A stretch of DNA of 15,535 nt from SYOC01 sp050185455 (GTDB lineage: Bacteria > Desulfobacterota > Binatia > Bin18): assembly GCA_050185455.1 (NCBI GenBank), contig JBFWZL010000086.1, positions 1 to 15,535 on the forward strand, in the 5' to 3' direction. Both the position numbers and the translations under genes were made by a program. Each line of letters starts with the position of its first letter. Positions within the stretch are counted from its first letter, which is position 1. Shown piece by piece: positions 4,989-13,421 of the stretch. Below the pieces are notes generated by a model. That model made no database searches. It worked only from the letters and a program-made list of their open reading frames with translations, and was not told the DNA's origin.

Positions 4989-7334
4989 CTATAACATGTT
5001 ATACGGATCGACATCAACGATGATGCGCACGTGCGGTGATCGCTCCCGATCAAGGAATTCTTCTTGGACCTGTCCAACAATGTCATGCAAAAGGAGTCGG
5101 TCCTCTCCTTTTAGTAAGACTTGCCAACGGTCACGGCCCTTGATTCGTTCAATTGGCGCGGGAGCAGGTCCCAGAATTGAAACGCTCTTACGATTGCGTG
5201 GAACTTTTGCCGAGACGAGTTGGGCGAATCGTTCAGCGGACTCCCGCACTCGTTCTCCATCTTTTCCCTCGAAACGGACATTCACCATACGCGCGAATGG
5301 AGGGTACCCAAGTTTTTTGCGGTAACGAAGCTCCAAGGTGGCAAAGCGAGAGAAATCATGTTGGGCGGCGCAACGAATGCTGTAATGCTGTGGAGAGTAC
5401 GTTTGGATAATCACTCGACCTGGCTCCTTCCCACGACCAGCTCTACCCGCTACTTGTGTCAGTAACTGGAAGGTTCGCTCTGTCGCCCGAAAGTCCGGAA
5501 GGTTCAACGCTACATCAGCGAGTAAGACGCCAACTAAAGTGACGCCTGGGACATCATGCCCTTTCGTCACCATTTGCGTGCCGATCAACACATCGGTCTC
5601 ATGCGCGCGCCATGACTTCAGCACTCCATCAAGAAATCCCCTTTTGCGCGTGCTATCTCGATCCAACCGTGCGATGCGGGCTTGCGGTAGCAACTGGCGT
5701 ACGGCTTCCTCGACTTGCTCTGTCCCCATACCACTCCCCTCTAATTCAGGCTCTCTGCAGTGAGGACAAATATCAGGCGCGGATCGAGAAAATCCGCAAT
5801 AATGACATCGTAAGACTCGCCCTCCTAGATGAAAGGTCAGCGTTACGCTGCACTGCGAGCAAGAGAGCGCTTCGCCACAACTGCGGCATTGTAAGTAGCT
5901 CGCGTATCCTCTTCGATTGAGAAACAGGACACTTTGCTTTCTCACCTGATAGTTCTCGATCAGCGCCTCTCGTAATGAAAGAGAAAAAATTCTCCCAGCG
6001 TCGGTCTCGTTATACTGCCGTTGACGCAAATCGACGATTTCTACCGACGGCAAGAGGCGCGCCTCCACGCGCTCAGGAAGCTCCAGAAGAGAGTACCTTT
6101 GGGTTTGACAATGCGAGTAGCTTTCGAGTGAAGGCGTCGCTGATCCAAGCACAACAGGACAAGAAGCAATCTGGCCACGCACAATGGCAAGGTCTCTGGC
6201 ATTATAACGCGTTCCTTCTTCTTGCTTATAAGCTGGGTCGTGCTCTTCATCCACAACGATCAAGCCTAGGTGGTCGAGTGGCGCAAAGACAGCAGAACGA
6301 ACGCCAATGACGATTTTTACTTCGCCACGTGCAATACGTTGCCACTCCGCCCAACGCTCACCCGCGGCCTGCGCACTATGCAGGACAGCCACTCGCTGGC
6401 CAAATCGCTGTTGTACACGTTCGATAAATTGATGGGTCAACGCGATTTCAGGCACAAGGAAAAGAACGTTTTTCTGCTTGTCAATCGTTGTGCGCGCAGC
6501 ATGAAGATACACCTCGGTCTTCCCGCTTCCCGTCACGCCGTGTAGGAGGAACACCCGAAATGTATCGGCATGGATCGCGGCAGTAATCTTTTTGTGAGCA
6601 TCGACCTGTGTGGAAGATAGCTGCACGGTGTAAGCATCTTTCTGAAGAGGCGGGTCTTCTAAGAAGTCGACCGTGGCCCTTTCAGCCGCTTTGCTGGAAC
6701 GGACTGTCTCACGGATCTCTACGAATTGTAACCGTTCCAATTGGTGCAGGACGTTTGAGATGCGCACCTGAGGAAACCGCCGTCGCAAAGTTTTTAGCGA
6801 GACTCGCTTTTTCTCCTGCACGTAAGCGAATATATTTTTTTCGTTTATAGACAGTTTATCAACAAAGAAATGAGGCTCTGACAATGAACGAGATTCCTCC
6901 TCCGTCTGTTCTGATTTTGACGGTCGCCTCTTTTTTTTGGCGTGATCCCCTTTCACTTTGACAATGGATTCTCCTTCTCTCAGCATTCCTCCCGGCAACA
7001 TAGCGCTCAACATCTCCCCTGGAGGCGTCAAATAATACCGCGCCGCCCATTGCCAGAGACGCATTAAGTCCTGAGAAAAAACAGGGACTTCGTCGATAAT
7101 ATCGAGAATTTCCTTAATTTTTTCTGGGTTGGCTATATTTTGCTCTTCATTCCATCGTACAAAAATTCCTGTTATTTTTCGCTTACCTACAGGAACAACA
7201 ACCCTGACGCCAGGCACGAGTCGCGAGGCGAGCATCTCCGGCACCCAATAAGAGAGCAGATTTTTCCCAGCAATTGGCACGGGAACTGCTATATCACTAA
7301 GAGACAAAGGGAAAGAATTTTTCTCTCCTAACAT
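4989..7334 (-). CDS. priA: Primosomal protein N' (replication restart helicase PriA)
   Basis: PriA is a superfamily 2 3'-5' DNA helicase that recognises stalled forks and recombination intermediates and reloads the replicative helicase. The 781-residue protein shows an N-terminal 3'BD-type DNA-binding region (about 1-110: VPVPIAGKNLLSYWVPEML, GVRVVVPVG), a winged-helix region (about 160-230), Walker A GVTGSGKT (266-273), VPEIALT (294-300), the Walker B box DEEHD (362-366), the GSATPS motif III (397-402), a Cys-rich zinc-binding region (LQCRSCGEALSCSQC, then CHYCG and CPHC) and the C-terminal helicase motifs IGTQMVTKGHD and TQVAGRAGRG. It is complete and somewhat longer than E. coli PriA (about 730), with a charged insert at about 128-155. 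The ATG at 7334 lacks a clear ribosome binding site. It is divergent from pilM across 73 bp and leads def-fmt. Confidence 0.96.
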   Translation of the reverse strand: MLGEKNSFPLSLSDIAVPVPIAGKNLLSYWVPEMLASRLVPGVRVVVPVGKRKITGIFVRWNEEQNIANPEKIKEILDIIDEVPVFSQDLMRLWQWAARYYLTPPGEMLSAMLPGGMLREGESIVKVKGDHAKKKRRPSKSEQTEEESRSLSEPHFFVDKLSINEKNIFAYVQEKKRVSLKTLRRRFPQVRISNVLHQLERLQFVEIRETVRSSKAAERATVDFLEDPPLQKDAYTVQLSSTQVDAHKKITAAIHADTFRVFLLHGVTGSGKTEVYLHAARTTIDKQKNVLFLVPEIALTHQFIERVQQRFGQRVAVLHSAQAAGERWAEWQRIARGEVKIVIGVRSAVFAPLDHLGLIVVDEEHDPAYKQEEGTRYNARDLAIVRGQIASCPVVLGSATPSLESYSHCQTQRYSLLELPERVEARLLPSVEIVDLRQRQYNETDAGRIFSLSLREALIENYQVRKQSVLFLNRRGYASYLQCRSCGEALSCSQCSVTLTFHLGGRVLRCHYCGFSRSAPDICPHCREPELEGSGMGTEQVEEAVRQLLPQARIARLDRDSTRKRGFLDGVLKSWRAHETDVLIGTQMVTKGHDVPGVTLVGVLLADVALNLPDFRATERTFQLLTQVAGRAGRGKEPGRVIIQTYSPQHYSIRCAAQHDFSRFATLELRYRKKLGYPPFARMVNVRFEGKDGERVRESAERFAQLVSAKVPRNRKSVSILGPAPAPIERIKGRDRWQVLLKGEDRLLLHDIVGQVQEEFLDRERSPHVRIIVDVDPYNML

Positions 7335-7363
7335 TTGACAAATTGGTTTTCTTATTCCATACT
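7335..7363 (+). promoter_or_regulatory. Candidate sigma-70 type promoter of pilMNOPQ
   Basis: The 73-bp priA-pilM gap holds a perfect -35 box, TTGACA (7335-7340), then a 17-nt spacer and CATACT (7358-7363, four of six matches to TATAAT). Transcription would start near 7370, leaving a leader of about 38 nt. The -35 box begins one base from the priA start codon, so an RNA polymerase bound here could interfere with priA transcription. No separate priA promoter is obvious. Confidence 0.45.
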
Positions 7364-7407
7364 AAGTAACTGAAATAGGTGATGTTTATTAATCCCGAGG
7401 ATTATCG

Positions 7408-8511
7408 ATGTTATCGCCAGGTTATTTGCTAAGAAAGGTGATTTCGCCAGTACTTACATTTCTTCCTGGCGCGGAAAAAGGCTATCTGAGCCTTGATATC
7501 GGTTCAAGTTCCGTGAAGATGCTTGAAGTGCGCGGTGGACACGATGCACTGAAAGTTGTGAATGCTGGTATTGCTCAATTACCAGCCAATGCGATTCAAG
7601 GCAATGTTGTACAGGATCCGGAAAGTGTTGCTCGCACGATCCGGCATTTAGTGACCTCGCAAAAAGTCAGAGCCTCTGAAGTGATCGCCGCCATCCCGGG
7701 TCCGGCAGTCATTATTAAACGAGCGACATTCCCCATCCAAAATCCGGATGAGCTTGAGGAGACCATCCTTTTTGAGGCTGGCAACTTCATTCCAGAAAGT
7801 CTTGAGAACGTGAACCTCGATTATCAAATCCTCGATTCTGCTCAAGATGCAAATGAGGTCGACGTTCTGTTGGTCGCCGTGCGCAAGGATGTAATCAACA
7901 GTTATGTCTCAGCCATTAGCGGAGCCGGTCTGCTCCCTGTTGTCGTCGATATAGATTATTTCGCCTTAGAGAACATGTTCGAACTGAATTACGCTCCCGA
8001 GCCGGAAGAGATTGTGGCGCTCATTAATATTGGAGCACGGTATTCTTCCATCAATATCATGAAAGGGGGGCGTTCAGCCTTTACCGGCGATGTCCCGGTC
8101 GGCGGGCGTCAATTTACGGAGACCCTCGCTCAAACATTGGGTGTCAGCCACGAAGAAGCTGAAGATTTGAAGATCTTTGGCGATGAGGAAGAAACGAAAC
8201 GTAAGGAGGTCGAACACATTATTAGCACTGCTGCTGATCAGCTGCTTGATGAAGTGCAACGAGCCTTAAGCTTTTTTTGGACGGGTTCGACGGAAGAACA
8301 AATTCATGCCGCTTATTTGAGCGGAGGCAGTGCGCATCTCCCCGGACTAGTGGAAGCCATGAGCGAACGTTTACAGATCCCAGTCATGTTTTCCGACCCT
8401 TTTCGGACGTTATCAATTGGCCGACAGGCAGATGAGCAGTTTCTCCGGGAACACGCCTCGGCTCTCGCCGTCAGCGTAGGGCTTGCAACTCGGAGGCCTG
8501 GAGACAAATGA
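7408..8511 (+). CDS. pilM: Type IV pilus assembly protein PilM
   Basis: PilM is a cytoplasmic actin-like ATP-binding protein that docks onto the N-terminus of PilN and links the inner-membrane platform to the pilus motors. The 367-residue protein has the actin-fold phosphate-1 motif LDIGSSSVKMLEV (29-41), VIAAIPGPAVIIKRATFP (about 93-110), a phosphate-2 region NIGARYSSINIMKGG, the FTGDVPVGGRQFTE segment, the EEAEDLK helix and an adenosine motif LSGGSAHLPGL near the C-terminus. The length is slightly above the usual 350-360 because of a 20-residue N-terminal extension before the family start. The ATG at 7408 has GAGGA 6 nt upstream. It is the first gene of pilMNOPQ; its TGA overlaps the pilN ATG (ATGA). 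Confidence 0.96.
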   Translation: MLSPGYLLRKVISPVLTFLPGAEKGYLSLDIGSSSVKMLEVRGGHDALKVVNAGIAQLPANAIQGNVVQDPESVARTIRHLVTSQKVRASEVIAAIPGPAVIIKRATFPIQNPDELEETILFEAGNFIPESLENVNLDYQILDSAQDANEVDVLLVAVRKDVINSYVSAISGAGLLPVVVDIDYFALENMFELNYAPEPEEIVALINIGARYSSINIMKGGRSAFTGDVPVGGRQFTETLAQTLGVSHEEAEDLKIFGDEEETKRKEVEHIISTAADQLLDEVQRALSFFWTGSTEEQIHAAYLSGGSAHLPGLVEAMSERLQIPVMFSDPFRTLSIGRQADEQFLREHASALAVSVGLATRRPGDK

Positions 8512-9233
8512 TTCGCATCAATCTCCTTCCTGTACGAGCAATAGACCAAGTCTCCTCTCGGCGAAAGGAATTGGGACTAGTAGGGAGTATTTTTGTCCTA
8601 ACCTTTCTTTCCATCCTGATCGTTCAAGTGCTCCAATCGTCGCAATTGACGGAGGCGGGTGAAACGTCAGACCGTTTAGAACGAGAATTAACGAAAATTC
8701 GCAAAGAAAACAAAGACCTTGAGAAACTAGAGCAGCAAAAAAAAGAGCTTGAGGAAAAGATTCGCGTGGTGAACGCCCTCACTGCCCCGCAAAGGAGAAC
8801 AGCACCCGTTCATGTTCTCGACGACTTGAGTTCAAGCTCTCCACAGTTTCTCTGGCTTACTGAATACACTGAGAATAGAGGAGCAGCCCAGATCCGGGGA
8901 AAAGCTATAGATAATCAAACGATTGCGTTGTTTGCCAATAATCTTGCGAACTCCCCCTATTTTCGCAACGTAGAAATCAGAGAGACCCAACAAGAAGCGC
9001 AAGTCGTAGCAGTTCGCGGTAGATCGGGAAGAAGTGCAGCACGAGAGACGGAAACACCTTCTTCGGTAATGATGACAAAGTTCCTCCTAGAAGCAGCTAT
9101 TAACTATGGTCTCCCCGTTGAAACCGCAAACAATGAAGAAGGCGAAGCGTCGCAAAGCAAAAAAGGCGTGACGAAAAAAACTCCAACACAGGCGGCCACT
9201 GCGGCGAGCGCCAGCACTCCGGATAAGGAATGA
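8508..9233 (+). CDS. pilN: Type IV pilus assembly protein PilN
   Basis: PilN is a bitopic inner-membrane protein that binds PilM through its short cytoplasmic N-terminus and forms a complex with PilO. The hallmark N-terminus MIRINLLPVR (1-10) holds the INLLP motif that inserts into PilM. A single membrane segment follows at about 22-43 (LGLVGSIFVLTFLSILIVQV), then a charged coiled coil (about 50-95) and a ferredoxin-like periplasmic domain (about 100-170). At 241 residues it is longer than common PilN proteins (about 180-210). The extra length is a Ser/Thr/Ala/Lys-rich C-terminal tail (about 205-241) that looks unstructured. It overlaps pilM by 4 nt and is 4 nt from pilO, consistent with translational coupling. 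Confidence 0.93.
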   Translation: MIRINLLPVRAIDQVSSRRKELGLVGSIFVLTFLSILIVQVLQSSQLTEAGETSDRLERELTKIRKENKDLEKLEQQKKELEEKIRVVNALTAPQRRTAPVHVLDDLSSSSPQFLWLTEYTENRGAAQIRGKAIDNQTIALFANNLANSPYFRNVEIRETQQEAQVVAVRGRSGRSAARETETPSSVMMTKFLLEAAINYGLPVETANNEEGEASQSKKGVTKKTPTQAATAASASTPDKE

Positions 9234-9237
9234 ATAT

Positions 9238-9873
9238 ATGGTAGATCGTATTCTTTCCTTGCCTTTTAACCAACGGTTGCTGGTATATAGTGGGTCTGCG
9301 ATTCTTCTCATCCTCTTCTATGCCTTCGTCTTTTACTTACCTCGCTCAGCCCAGATTTCAGAAAAACAAGAAAATATTCGGTCACTTGAAGGGGAAAAAG
9401 CAAAACTCCAGGCTCTCCTAAAAGACCGAGCCAACACAAAAACCGAAATACAAAAGGTAGAGGAACAATTTAACAGAGCAAAAGCACAGCTTCCCGAGGA
9501 AAAAGAGATTCCTGAGTTGTTGAGGCAGGTCTCAAACTTAGGCCGAGACTCAGGTCTCGACGTAGTCCTGTTTCGTCAAAAATCTGAAGTATTTCAGGAC
9601 CTTTATGCGGAAGTTCCGGTCGAAATGTCGGTGCGGGGTAGTTATCATCAAATTGCACTTTTCTTTGATAAAGTTCGTCGTCTTGATCGTATCGTAAACG
9701 TTTCTGACACTAATATAAAAAATCCTCAACTCGTAGGCGGGCAAATGCAAATCGACGCCGCCTTCTCGGCGACGACCTTCCGTTTTCTTAATGAGGAAGA
9801 GCGGGAGCGGGTTGCAAAAGAAAAAGAAGCAGCAGCAAAGAAGAAAGGGAAGAGGCAAAGGGAGACAAAATGA
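9238..9873 (+). CDS. pilO: Type IV pilus assembly protein PilO
   Basis: PilO is the membrane partner of PilN and, with PilP, connects the inner-membrane platform to the secretin. The 211-residue protein has a short cytoplasmic N-terminus, a membrane segment at about 14-34 (LLVYSGSAILLILFYAFVFY), a long coiled coil (about 38-85) and a periplasmic ferredoxin-like domain with the typical LLRQVSNLGRDSGL and SVRGSYHQIALFFDKVRRL segments. It ends in a Lys/Glu-rich tail. The ATG at 9238 is 4 nt after pilN, and the end overlaps the pilP ATG by 4 nt (ATGA). Confidence 0.93.
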   Translation: MVDRILSLPFNQRLLVYSGSAILLILFYAFVFYLPRSAQISEKQENIRSLEGEKAKLQALLKDRANTKTEIQKVEEQFNRAKAQLPEEKEIPELLRQVSNLGRDSGLDVVLFRQKSEVFQDLYAEVPVEMSVRGSYHQIALFFDKVRRLDRIVNVSDTNIKNPQLVGGQMQIDAAFSATTFRFLNEEERERVAKEKEAAAKKKGKRQRETK

Positions 9874-10364
9874 CTTCCCGGAATTCTTGGTGCAACTGGC
9901 TTGCAGCAATAAGTTTTTTGGGCGCATTTTCTTTAGGAGGGATGCCTCGTCAGGTTCACGGACAAGCATATTCCGCTGAAGATGCGTATCACTATATAGC
10001 AACAGGGAAACGGGACCCCTTTTTCCCTCCGTTTCGGACGACGGAATCCGAACCGGTTGAAATGGATGAACCAAAGACGCCACTGCAACGTTTCGATATT
10101 GGGCAACTTAAACTTGTTGGTGTCATCTGGGAGGCGGAAGAACCTAGGGCCCTCATAGAAGATAGCGGCGGGCTTGGTTATATCGTAACGCGCGGCACGC
10201 TGATCGGATCAAGAGGCGGGGTCGTTAAAACCATCGAACCGAAGAGAATTACGATCGAAGAGTACCAAACGGATTTCTTTGGTAAACGACAAGCGCAGGA
10301 AAAAGAGTTACGCTTGGTCACGACCGATTCTCCTCGGGAAAAGCAAAAGAAACAAGAACCGTAA
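9870..10364 (+). CDS. pilP: Type IV pilus assembly protein PilP
   Basis: PilP is a periplasmic protein that bridges PilN-PilO and the N-terminal domains of PilQ. The 164-residue protein shows a Sec signal peptide (about 1-31, hydrophobic core WLAAISFLGAFSLGG, likely cut after VHG). The family signature of the HR segment follows: YIATGKRDPFFPPF (42-55) and PLQRFDIGQLKLVGVIW (72-88), then a small beta-domain with IVTRGTLIGSRGGVVKTIE. The well-studied PilP proteins are lipoproteins, but no lipobox Cys is visible here, because the only Cys (residue 8) precedes the hydrophobic core. It overlaps pilO by 4 nt and is 32 nt from the preferred pilQ start. Confidence 0.9.
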   Translation: MTSRNSWCNWLAAISFLGAFSLGGMPRQVHGQAYSAEDAYHYIATGKRDPFFPPFRTTESEPVEMDEPKTPLQRFDIGQLKLVGVIWEAEEPRALIEDSGGLGYIVTRGTLIGSRGGVVKTIEPKRITIEEYQTDFFGKRQAQEKELRLVTTDSPREKQKKQEP

Positions 10365-10396
10365 AAAGCGTCGGCGCCGTAAGAGGGAGAGTGGGG

Positions 10397-12970
10397 ATGA
10401 GGAATGTGCCGAAGAGAAAAGGAAAAAGGACAGTGGTGGTCCTGTGCGCTTTGCTTGCGACGAGTGCTTGCACCCAGCAAGTAAAAAAGTCTGCACCTCC
10501 GCCGCCGACGCCTCCTCTTTCTGAACAACAAGCGTCTGCACCACCTGTGACTCCACCAATGTTTAACGGACCGTTGCGCCTTCACGAGGTACGCGTGATT
10601 GAGTCATTAGGGCAACATAGCGTGCTGTTCCGACTCTCTCGCCCGCCGGAAGGAATCGATTATTTTCCGCTGCGCAATCCGAACCGTTTAGTCATTGATA
10701 TCAAGGGTGCAATCGAACCCCTACAACAAGTACACAACTACAAAGCCGCGGATCCCCTCATTGCCGCCGTGCGTGTCGGCAACTACCAAGGCCGCATGCG
10801 ACTAGTGGTGGACCTAAAAGGCGGAGAGCCGCCGTCTTTTTCTGTTGATAACTACGACACCCTTATTACCGCGTTCATCGGAGAGAAAAGTGAGAAAGCG
10901 AGCGGGAAAGCACACGCGGAAAGCAACGCTCAGGTATTATTTCTCGCCGACGAACTGAAAGAAGCGCAGCGAACACAGTTCGCTTCAGCAATGCATCAGC
11001 CGCCCTTGACAACGTCCACAGAAAAAACGCCCCCCACTTCGGATCTGGCAACGAAAAATGGCAGTATTGTTTCCCCGCAGAAGAAGTCCGAAGCCAGCGT
11101 GGCAGTCGAAGAGAGTCCACAAAAAGATCAACCGAAAGAGCCCCTAACCCTCGCTTCCCGAACATCTTCGACGGCTTCTACCCCAGCGTCCGCACCGACA
11201 ATCAAGACAAACACGAGCAACGCGAATAATATTCAAGAAGAAATCCTTGCCCCAACTCCATCTCCGGCCCAATTTGAAGCAAACCTGACAGAAACAAGCC
11301 TCCCTACGGAAGAAGAGCCGTGGGAAGTAAAACGTATCACTCAAGCTTCTGCCTCAGTTACTCAGAAAGCACGGCGTACAGGGCAAAAGGAAGCAGAGAA
11401 TCCTCTGCTCCTTGCCCGCGAGGACAGTACACCTTCGGCCGCGGAATTCAGAGCTGATCAAGCTCTGCAATATACTGGGAAGAAAATTTCGCTCGATTTC
11501 AAGAACGCAGATATCCATGATGTCTTGCGCATTGTTGCCGAGGTAAGCGGACTGAATATTGTAGCTACTGACGACGTGAAAGCGCGAGTAACGCTACGAC
11601 TCGTTGAAGTGCCTTGGGACCAAGCTCTCGACGTTGTCCTCCAATCGAACGGCTTAGAAAAAACCCAGACCGGCAACGTGATCACAGTATCAACAACCAA
11701 GCGCTTGGAGACGGAACGAAACGCACGTCTCGCTGCACAAAATGCGCAGCTAAAGATCACGCCGTTGGCAACGGAGTATGTAAAAATTAACTACGTGAAA
11801 GCGACAGACGTGGTAGCCTTGATCTCACGCGAGACGCAGCAGCGGGCTTCCAGCACTGGAACGGGAGCTGTCGCTGCTACTCGTTCTTCTTCCGCCGGTG
11901 GGGCGACAGGAGGAGGGGGAAGAACGCAGCAAGTGGCGCTGATGTCTCCACGAGGCACGATCGCGGCTGATTCTACCACAAATGTACTGATCCTCCGTGA
12001 CCTGCCGGAAAACATTGCCGCTGTACGCGAACTCGTTCGTAATGTTGATGTGCAAACGCCACAGGTAGTGATTGAATCATATCTTATAACGACAAGTGAG
12101 AATCTTAACCGAGCCTTGGGCATTCAATGGGGATATGGTTATAGAGCAGGGCCAGAGACGGGAAATCCCACTGGTGTGAACTTCCCAGGCCGAATTGGCC
12201 TCGGCGGGTCTGGATTAACGACAGGAACAGGCGGCGTTCCTTTCATTGCCGATTTTCCGGCTGCCGGGGTAGCCCCAGGGTCAGGCGCGGCGCTTGATCT
12301 GCTACTAGGCTCACTGGACGGCTCTCAAGCCCTTGCTGCACGTCTGAGTGCTTTGGAACAGCAAGGAAAAGTGCGGGTTATCTCCCGCCCACGAGTCGTA
12401 ACGATCAATAACAAGGCAGCTGACATCCGCTCTCGGCGAGTCGTTCGCGTGCCTATCATTTCTGGTTCGCTCAACGTAGGAGGGGCTGGAGCAACTCAAG
12501 GAGGCGGCAACGCCTTCCAAGAGTTCGATGTTGGCATCACCCTGAAGGTCACTCCGCAGATATCCTCTGATGGGTTTGTCTTGCTCGATATCGACGCGGA
12601 GACGAGCGATTTGGCTCCAGCAAGCGTACGAGCCACTGGCTCAGGTTCGTCTTTTCCGCTTATTCCGGATACACTCACCCGCACTGCAAGTTCAAACGTT
12701 TTAATCCGAGCTGGGGATACCTTTGTTTTAGGCGGTATCCTTCAAGATACTATTGATCAATCAGAAACTGGCATTCCCTATCTGCGCGACACGCCCGGTC
12801 TTGGATGGCTTTTCCGTGGACGGAGCAACAGCCGATTAAAAAGCGAATTATTAGTTTTCATCACACCTAAACTCGTTGCGGGTTTGTCCACTACGTCGTT
12901 ACCGACTGCCCAACAGTTGTGGGAAAGTCGATCGAAAAATAGTTCTCCCCAGGAAGCAGCACAACAGTAA
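10397..12970 (+). CDS. pilQ: Type IV pilus secretin PilQ
   Basis: PilQ forms the outer-membrane ring through which the pilus passes. The 857-residue protein starts with a basic N-terminus, a hydrophobic stretch and ATSAC (Cys25), suggesting a lipoprotein, although Thr at -3 is not ideal. One AMIN domain for peptidoglycan binding follows (about 59-135: LRLHEVRVIESLGQHSVLF, NPNRLVIDIKG). A low-complexity Pro/Ser/Thr linker spans about 165-345. Next come the secretin/TonB short N-terminal domain (about 360-435, KISLDFKNADIHDVLRIVAE), an N1-type domain (about 450-550) with a Gly/Ser-rich insert (485-510), and the secretin core (about 555-828), including VRVISRPRVVTINNKAADI, VGITLKVTPQI, LGGILQD and the closing LLVFITPKLV. 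The ATG at 10397 is preferred over GTG at 10391 because GGGAG lies 7 nt before it. It is the last gene of the pil operon. Confidence 0.95.
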   Translation: MRNVPKRKGKRTVVVLCALLATSACTQQVKKSAPPPPTPPLSEQQASAPPVTPPMFNGPLRLHEVRVIESLGQHSVLFRLSRPPEGIDYFPLRNPNRLVIDIKGAIEPLQQVHNYKAADPLIAAVRVGNYQGRMRLVVDLKGGEPPSFSVDNYDTLITAFIGEKSEKASGKAHAESNAQVLFLADELKEAQRTQFASAMHQPPLTTSTEKTPPTSDLATKNGSIVSPQKKSEASVAVEESPQKDQPKEPLTLASRTSSTASTPASAPTIKTNTSNANNIQEEILAPTPSPAQFEANLTETSLPTEEEPWEVKRITQASASVTQKARRTGQKEAENPLLLAREDSTPSAAEFRADQALQYTGKKISLDFKNADIHDVLRIVAEVSGLNIVATDDVKARVTLRLVEVPWDQALDVVLQSNGLEKTQTGNVITVSTTKRLETERNARLAAQNAQLKITPLATEYVKINYVKATDVVALISRETQQRASSTGTGAVAATRSSSAGGATGGGGRTQQVALMSPRGTIAADSTTNVLILRDLPENIAAVRELVRNVDVQTPQVVIESYLITTSENLNRALGIQWGYGYRAGPETGNPTGVNFPGRIGLGGSGLTTGTGGVPFIADFPAAGVAPGSGAALDLLLGSLDGSQALAARLSALEQQGKVRVISRPRVVTINNKAADIRSRRVVRVPIISGSLNVGGAGATQGGGNAFQEFDVGITLKVTPQISSDGFVLLDIDAETSDLAPASVRATGSGSSFPLIPDTLTRTASSNVLIRAGDTFVLGGILQDTIDQSETGIPYLRDTPGLGWLFRGRSNSRLKSELLVFITPKLVAGLSTTSLPTAQQLWESRSKNSSPQEAAQQ

Positions 12971-13020
12971 CGGAGGATATGGAACAAGACGGAACAGCAG
13001 ACCAACAAGCGAGAACCTAG

Positions 13021-13083
13021 AAGTCTAAGAGCTCATGGTGGGGTGGTGGAGACAAATGCGGCACGTGCGGAGCTCTTAGACTT
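13021..13083. repeat. Perfect 14-bp inverted repeat
   Basis: AAGTCTAAGAGCTC (13021-13034) and GAGCTCTTAGACTT (13070-13083) are exact reverse complements separated by 35 nt. The spacer contains the palindrome GCACGTGC. It starts 51 nt after the pilQ stop. No T tract follows on the plus strand, so it is not a standard terminator; on either strand it could protect the 3' end of the pil mRNA or mark a small mobile element. Confidence 0.7.
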
Positions 13084-13128
13084 GTGGGGCGCTCAAAAAA
13101 ATAAAGAACCCCGAAGGAAAGGAACACG

Positions 13129-13247
13129 CAGGGACACTCGGGAGCTTGGCCGCCGGAGGCTAACGCACTTAGTGGAGGATGAAATGGCGGTGGTGGTGGT
13201 TGCGGGGGATTAAAGCTTATCCGGCTCCGAGCTTCCGAGCGTCCCTG
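13129..13247. repeat. Long imperfect inverted repeat
   Basis: The left arm CAGGGACACTCGGGAGCTT (13129-13147) pairs with the right arm GAGCTTCCGAGCGTCCCTG (13229-13247) over 19 positions with one A-C mismatch and two G-U pairs. Inward, GG (13148-13149) pairs with CC (13227-13228), and after a small bulge GCCGGA (13152-13157) pairs with TCCGGC (13220-13225). The central 62 nt are G-rich. It could be a structured RNA or a MITE-like element; no target-site duplication is evident by eye. Confidence 0.6.
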
Positions 13248-13282
13248 GCGGTCTGTGGTGGTGTGGTTGCGGTAACGGGACG

Positions 13283-13324
13283 TAGGGGCGTTGGTTGACT
13301 TCACACGTTTCAACCTCGCCCCTA
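13283..13324. repeat. Hairpin upstream of aroC
   Basis: TAGGGGCG (13283-13290) pairs with CGCCCCTA (13317-13324) over 8 bp. After a small internal loop (TT opposite T), GGTTGA (13293-13298) pairs with TCAACC (13310-13315), closing an 11-nt loop. No T run follows on either strand, so an intrinsic terminator is not supported. It lies about 100 nt before aroC and could act as an mRNA leader structure for the shikimate genes. Confidence 0.6.
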
Positions 13325-13421
13325 TAGCTCATCTTTGCAGAAAAAGATAGGAGGATGCAAGAAAACCAAAAAGCGGGGACGTCAACCCGCCTTATGCTCT
13401 AGCGGAAGGTCAAAAATATCC

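Larger units (their letters stand above)
12971..13421. other. 451-bp gap between pilQ and aroC, rich in inverted repeats
   Basis: No protein-coding gene is convincing here. The longest frame, on the minus strand (13017-13313), encodes a Pro-rich low-complexity peptide that follows the G-rich composition. Three separate inverted repeats fill the region: a perfect 14-bp pair (13021-13083), an imperfect pair of about 27 bp (13129-13247) and a hairpin with 8- and 6-bp stem segments (13283-13324). The plus strand is rich in GGTGG-type repeats near 13186-13205 and 13253-13265. The dense secondary structure suggests non-coding function or a small repeat element. A frame continuous with aroC opens at 13335, but its extra residues are unlike the family. 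Confidence 0.5.

Noticed and set aside
13017..13313. 98-residue Pro-rich minus-strand open frame
   Set aside because: Composition follows the G-rich repeats on the plus strand; it has no family resemblance and spans the inverted repeats.
13295..13329. Promoter for aroC using TTGACT (13295-13300) and the TATAG near 13323
   Set aside because: The spacing is about 22 nt, outside the normal range, and both boxes are embedded in the hairpin.
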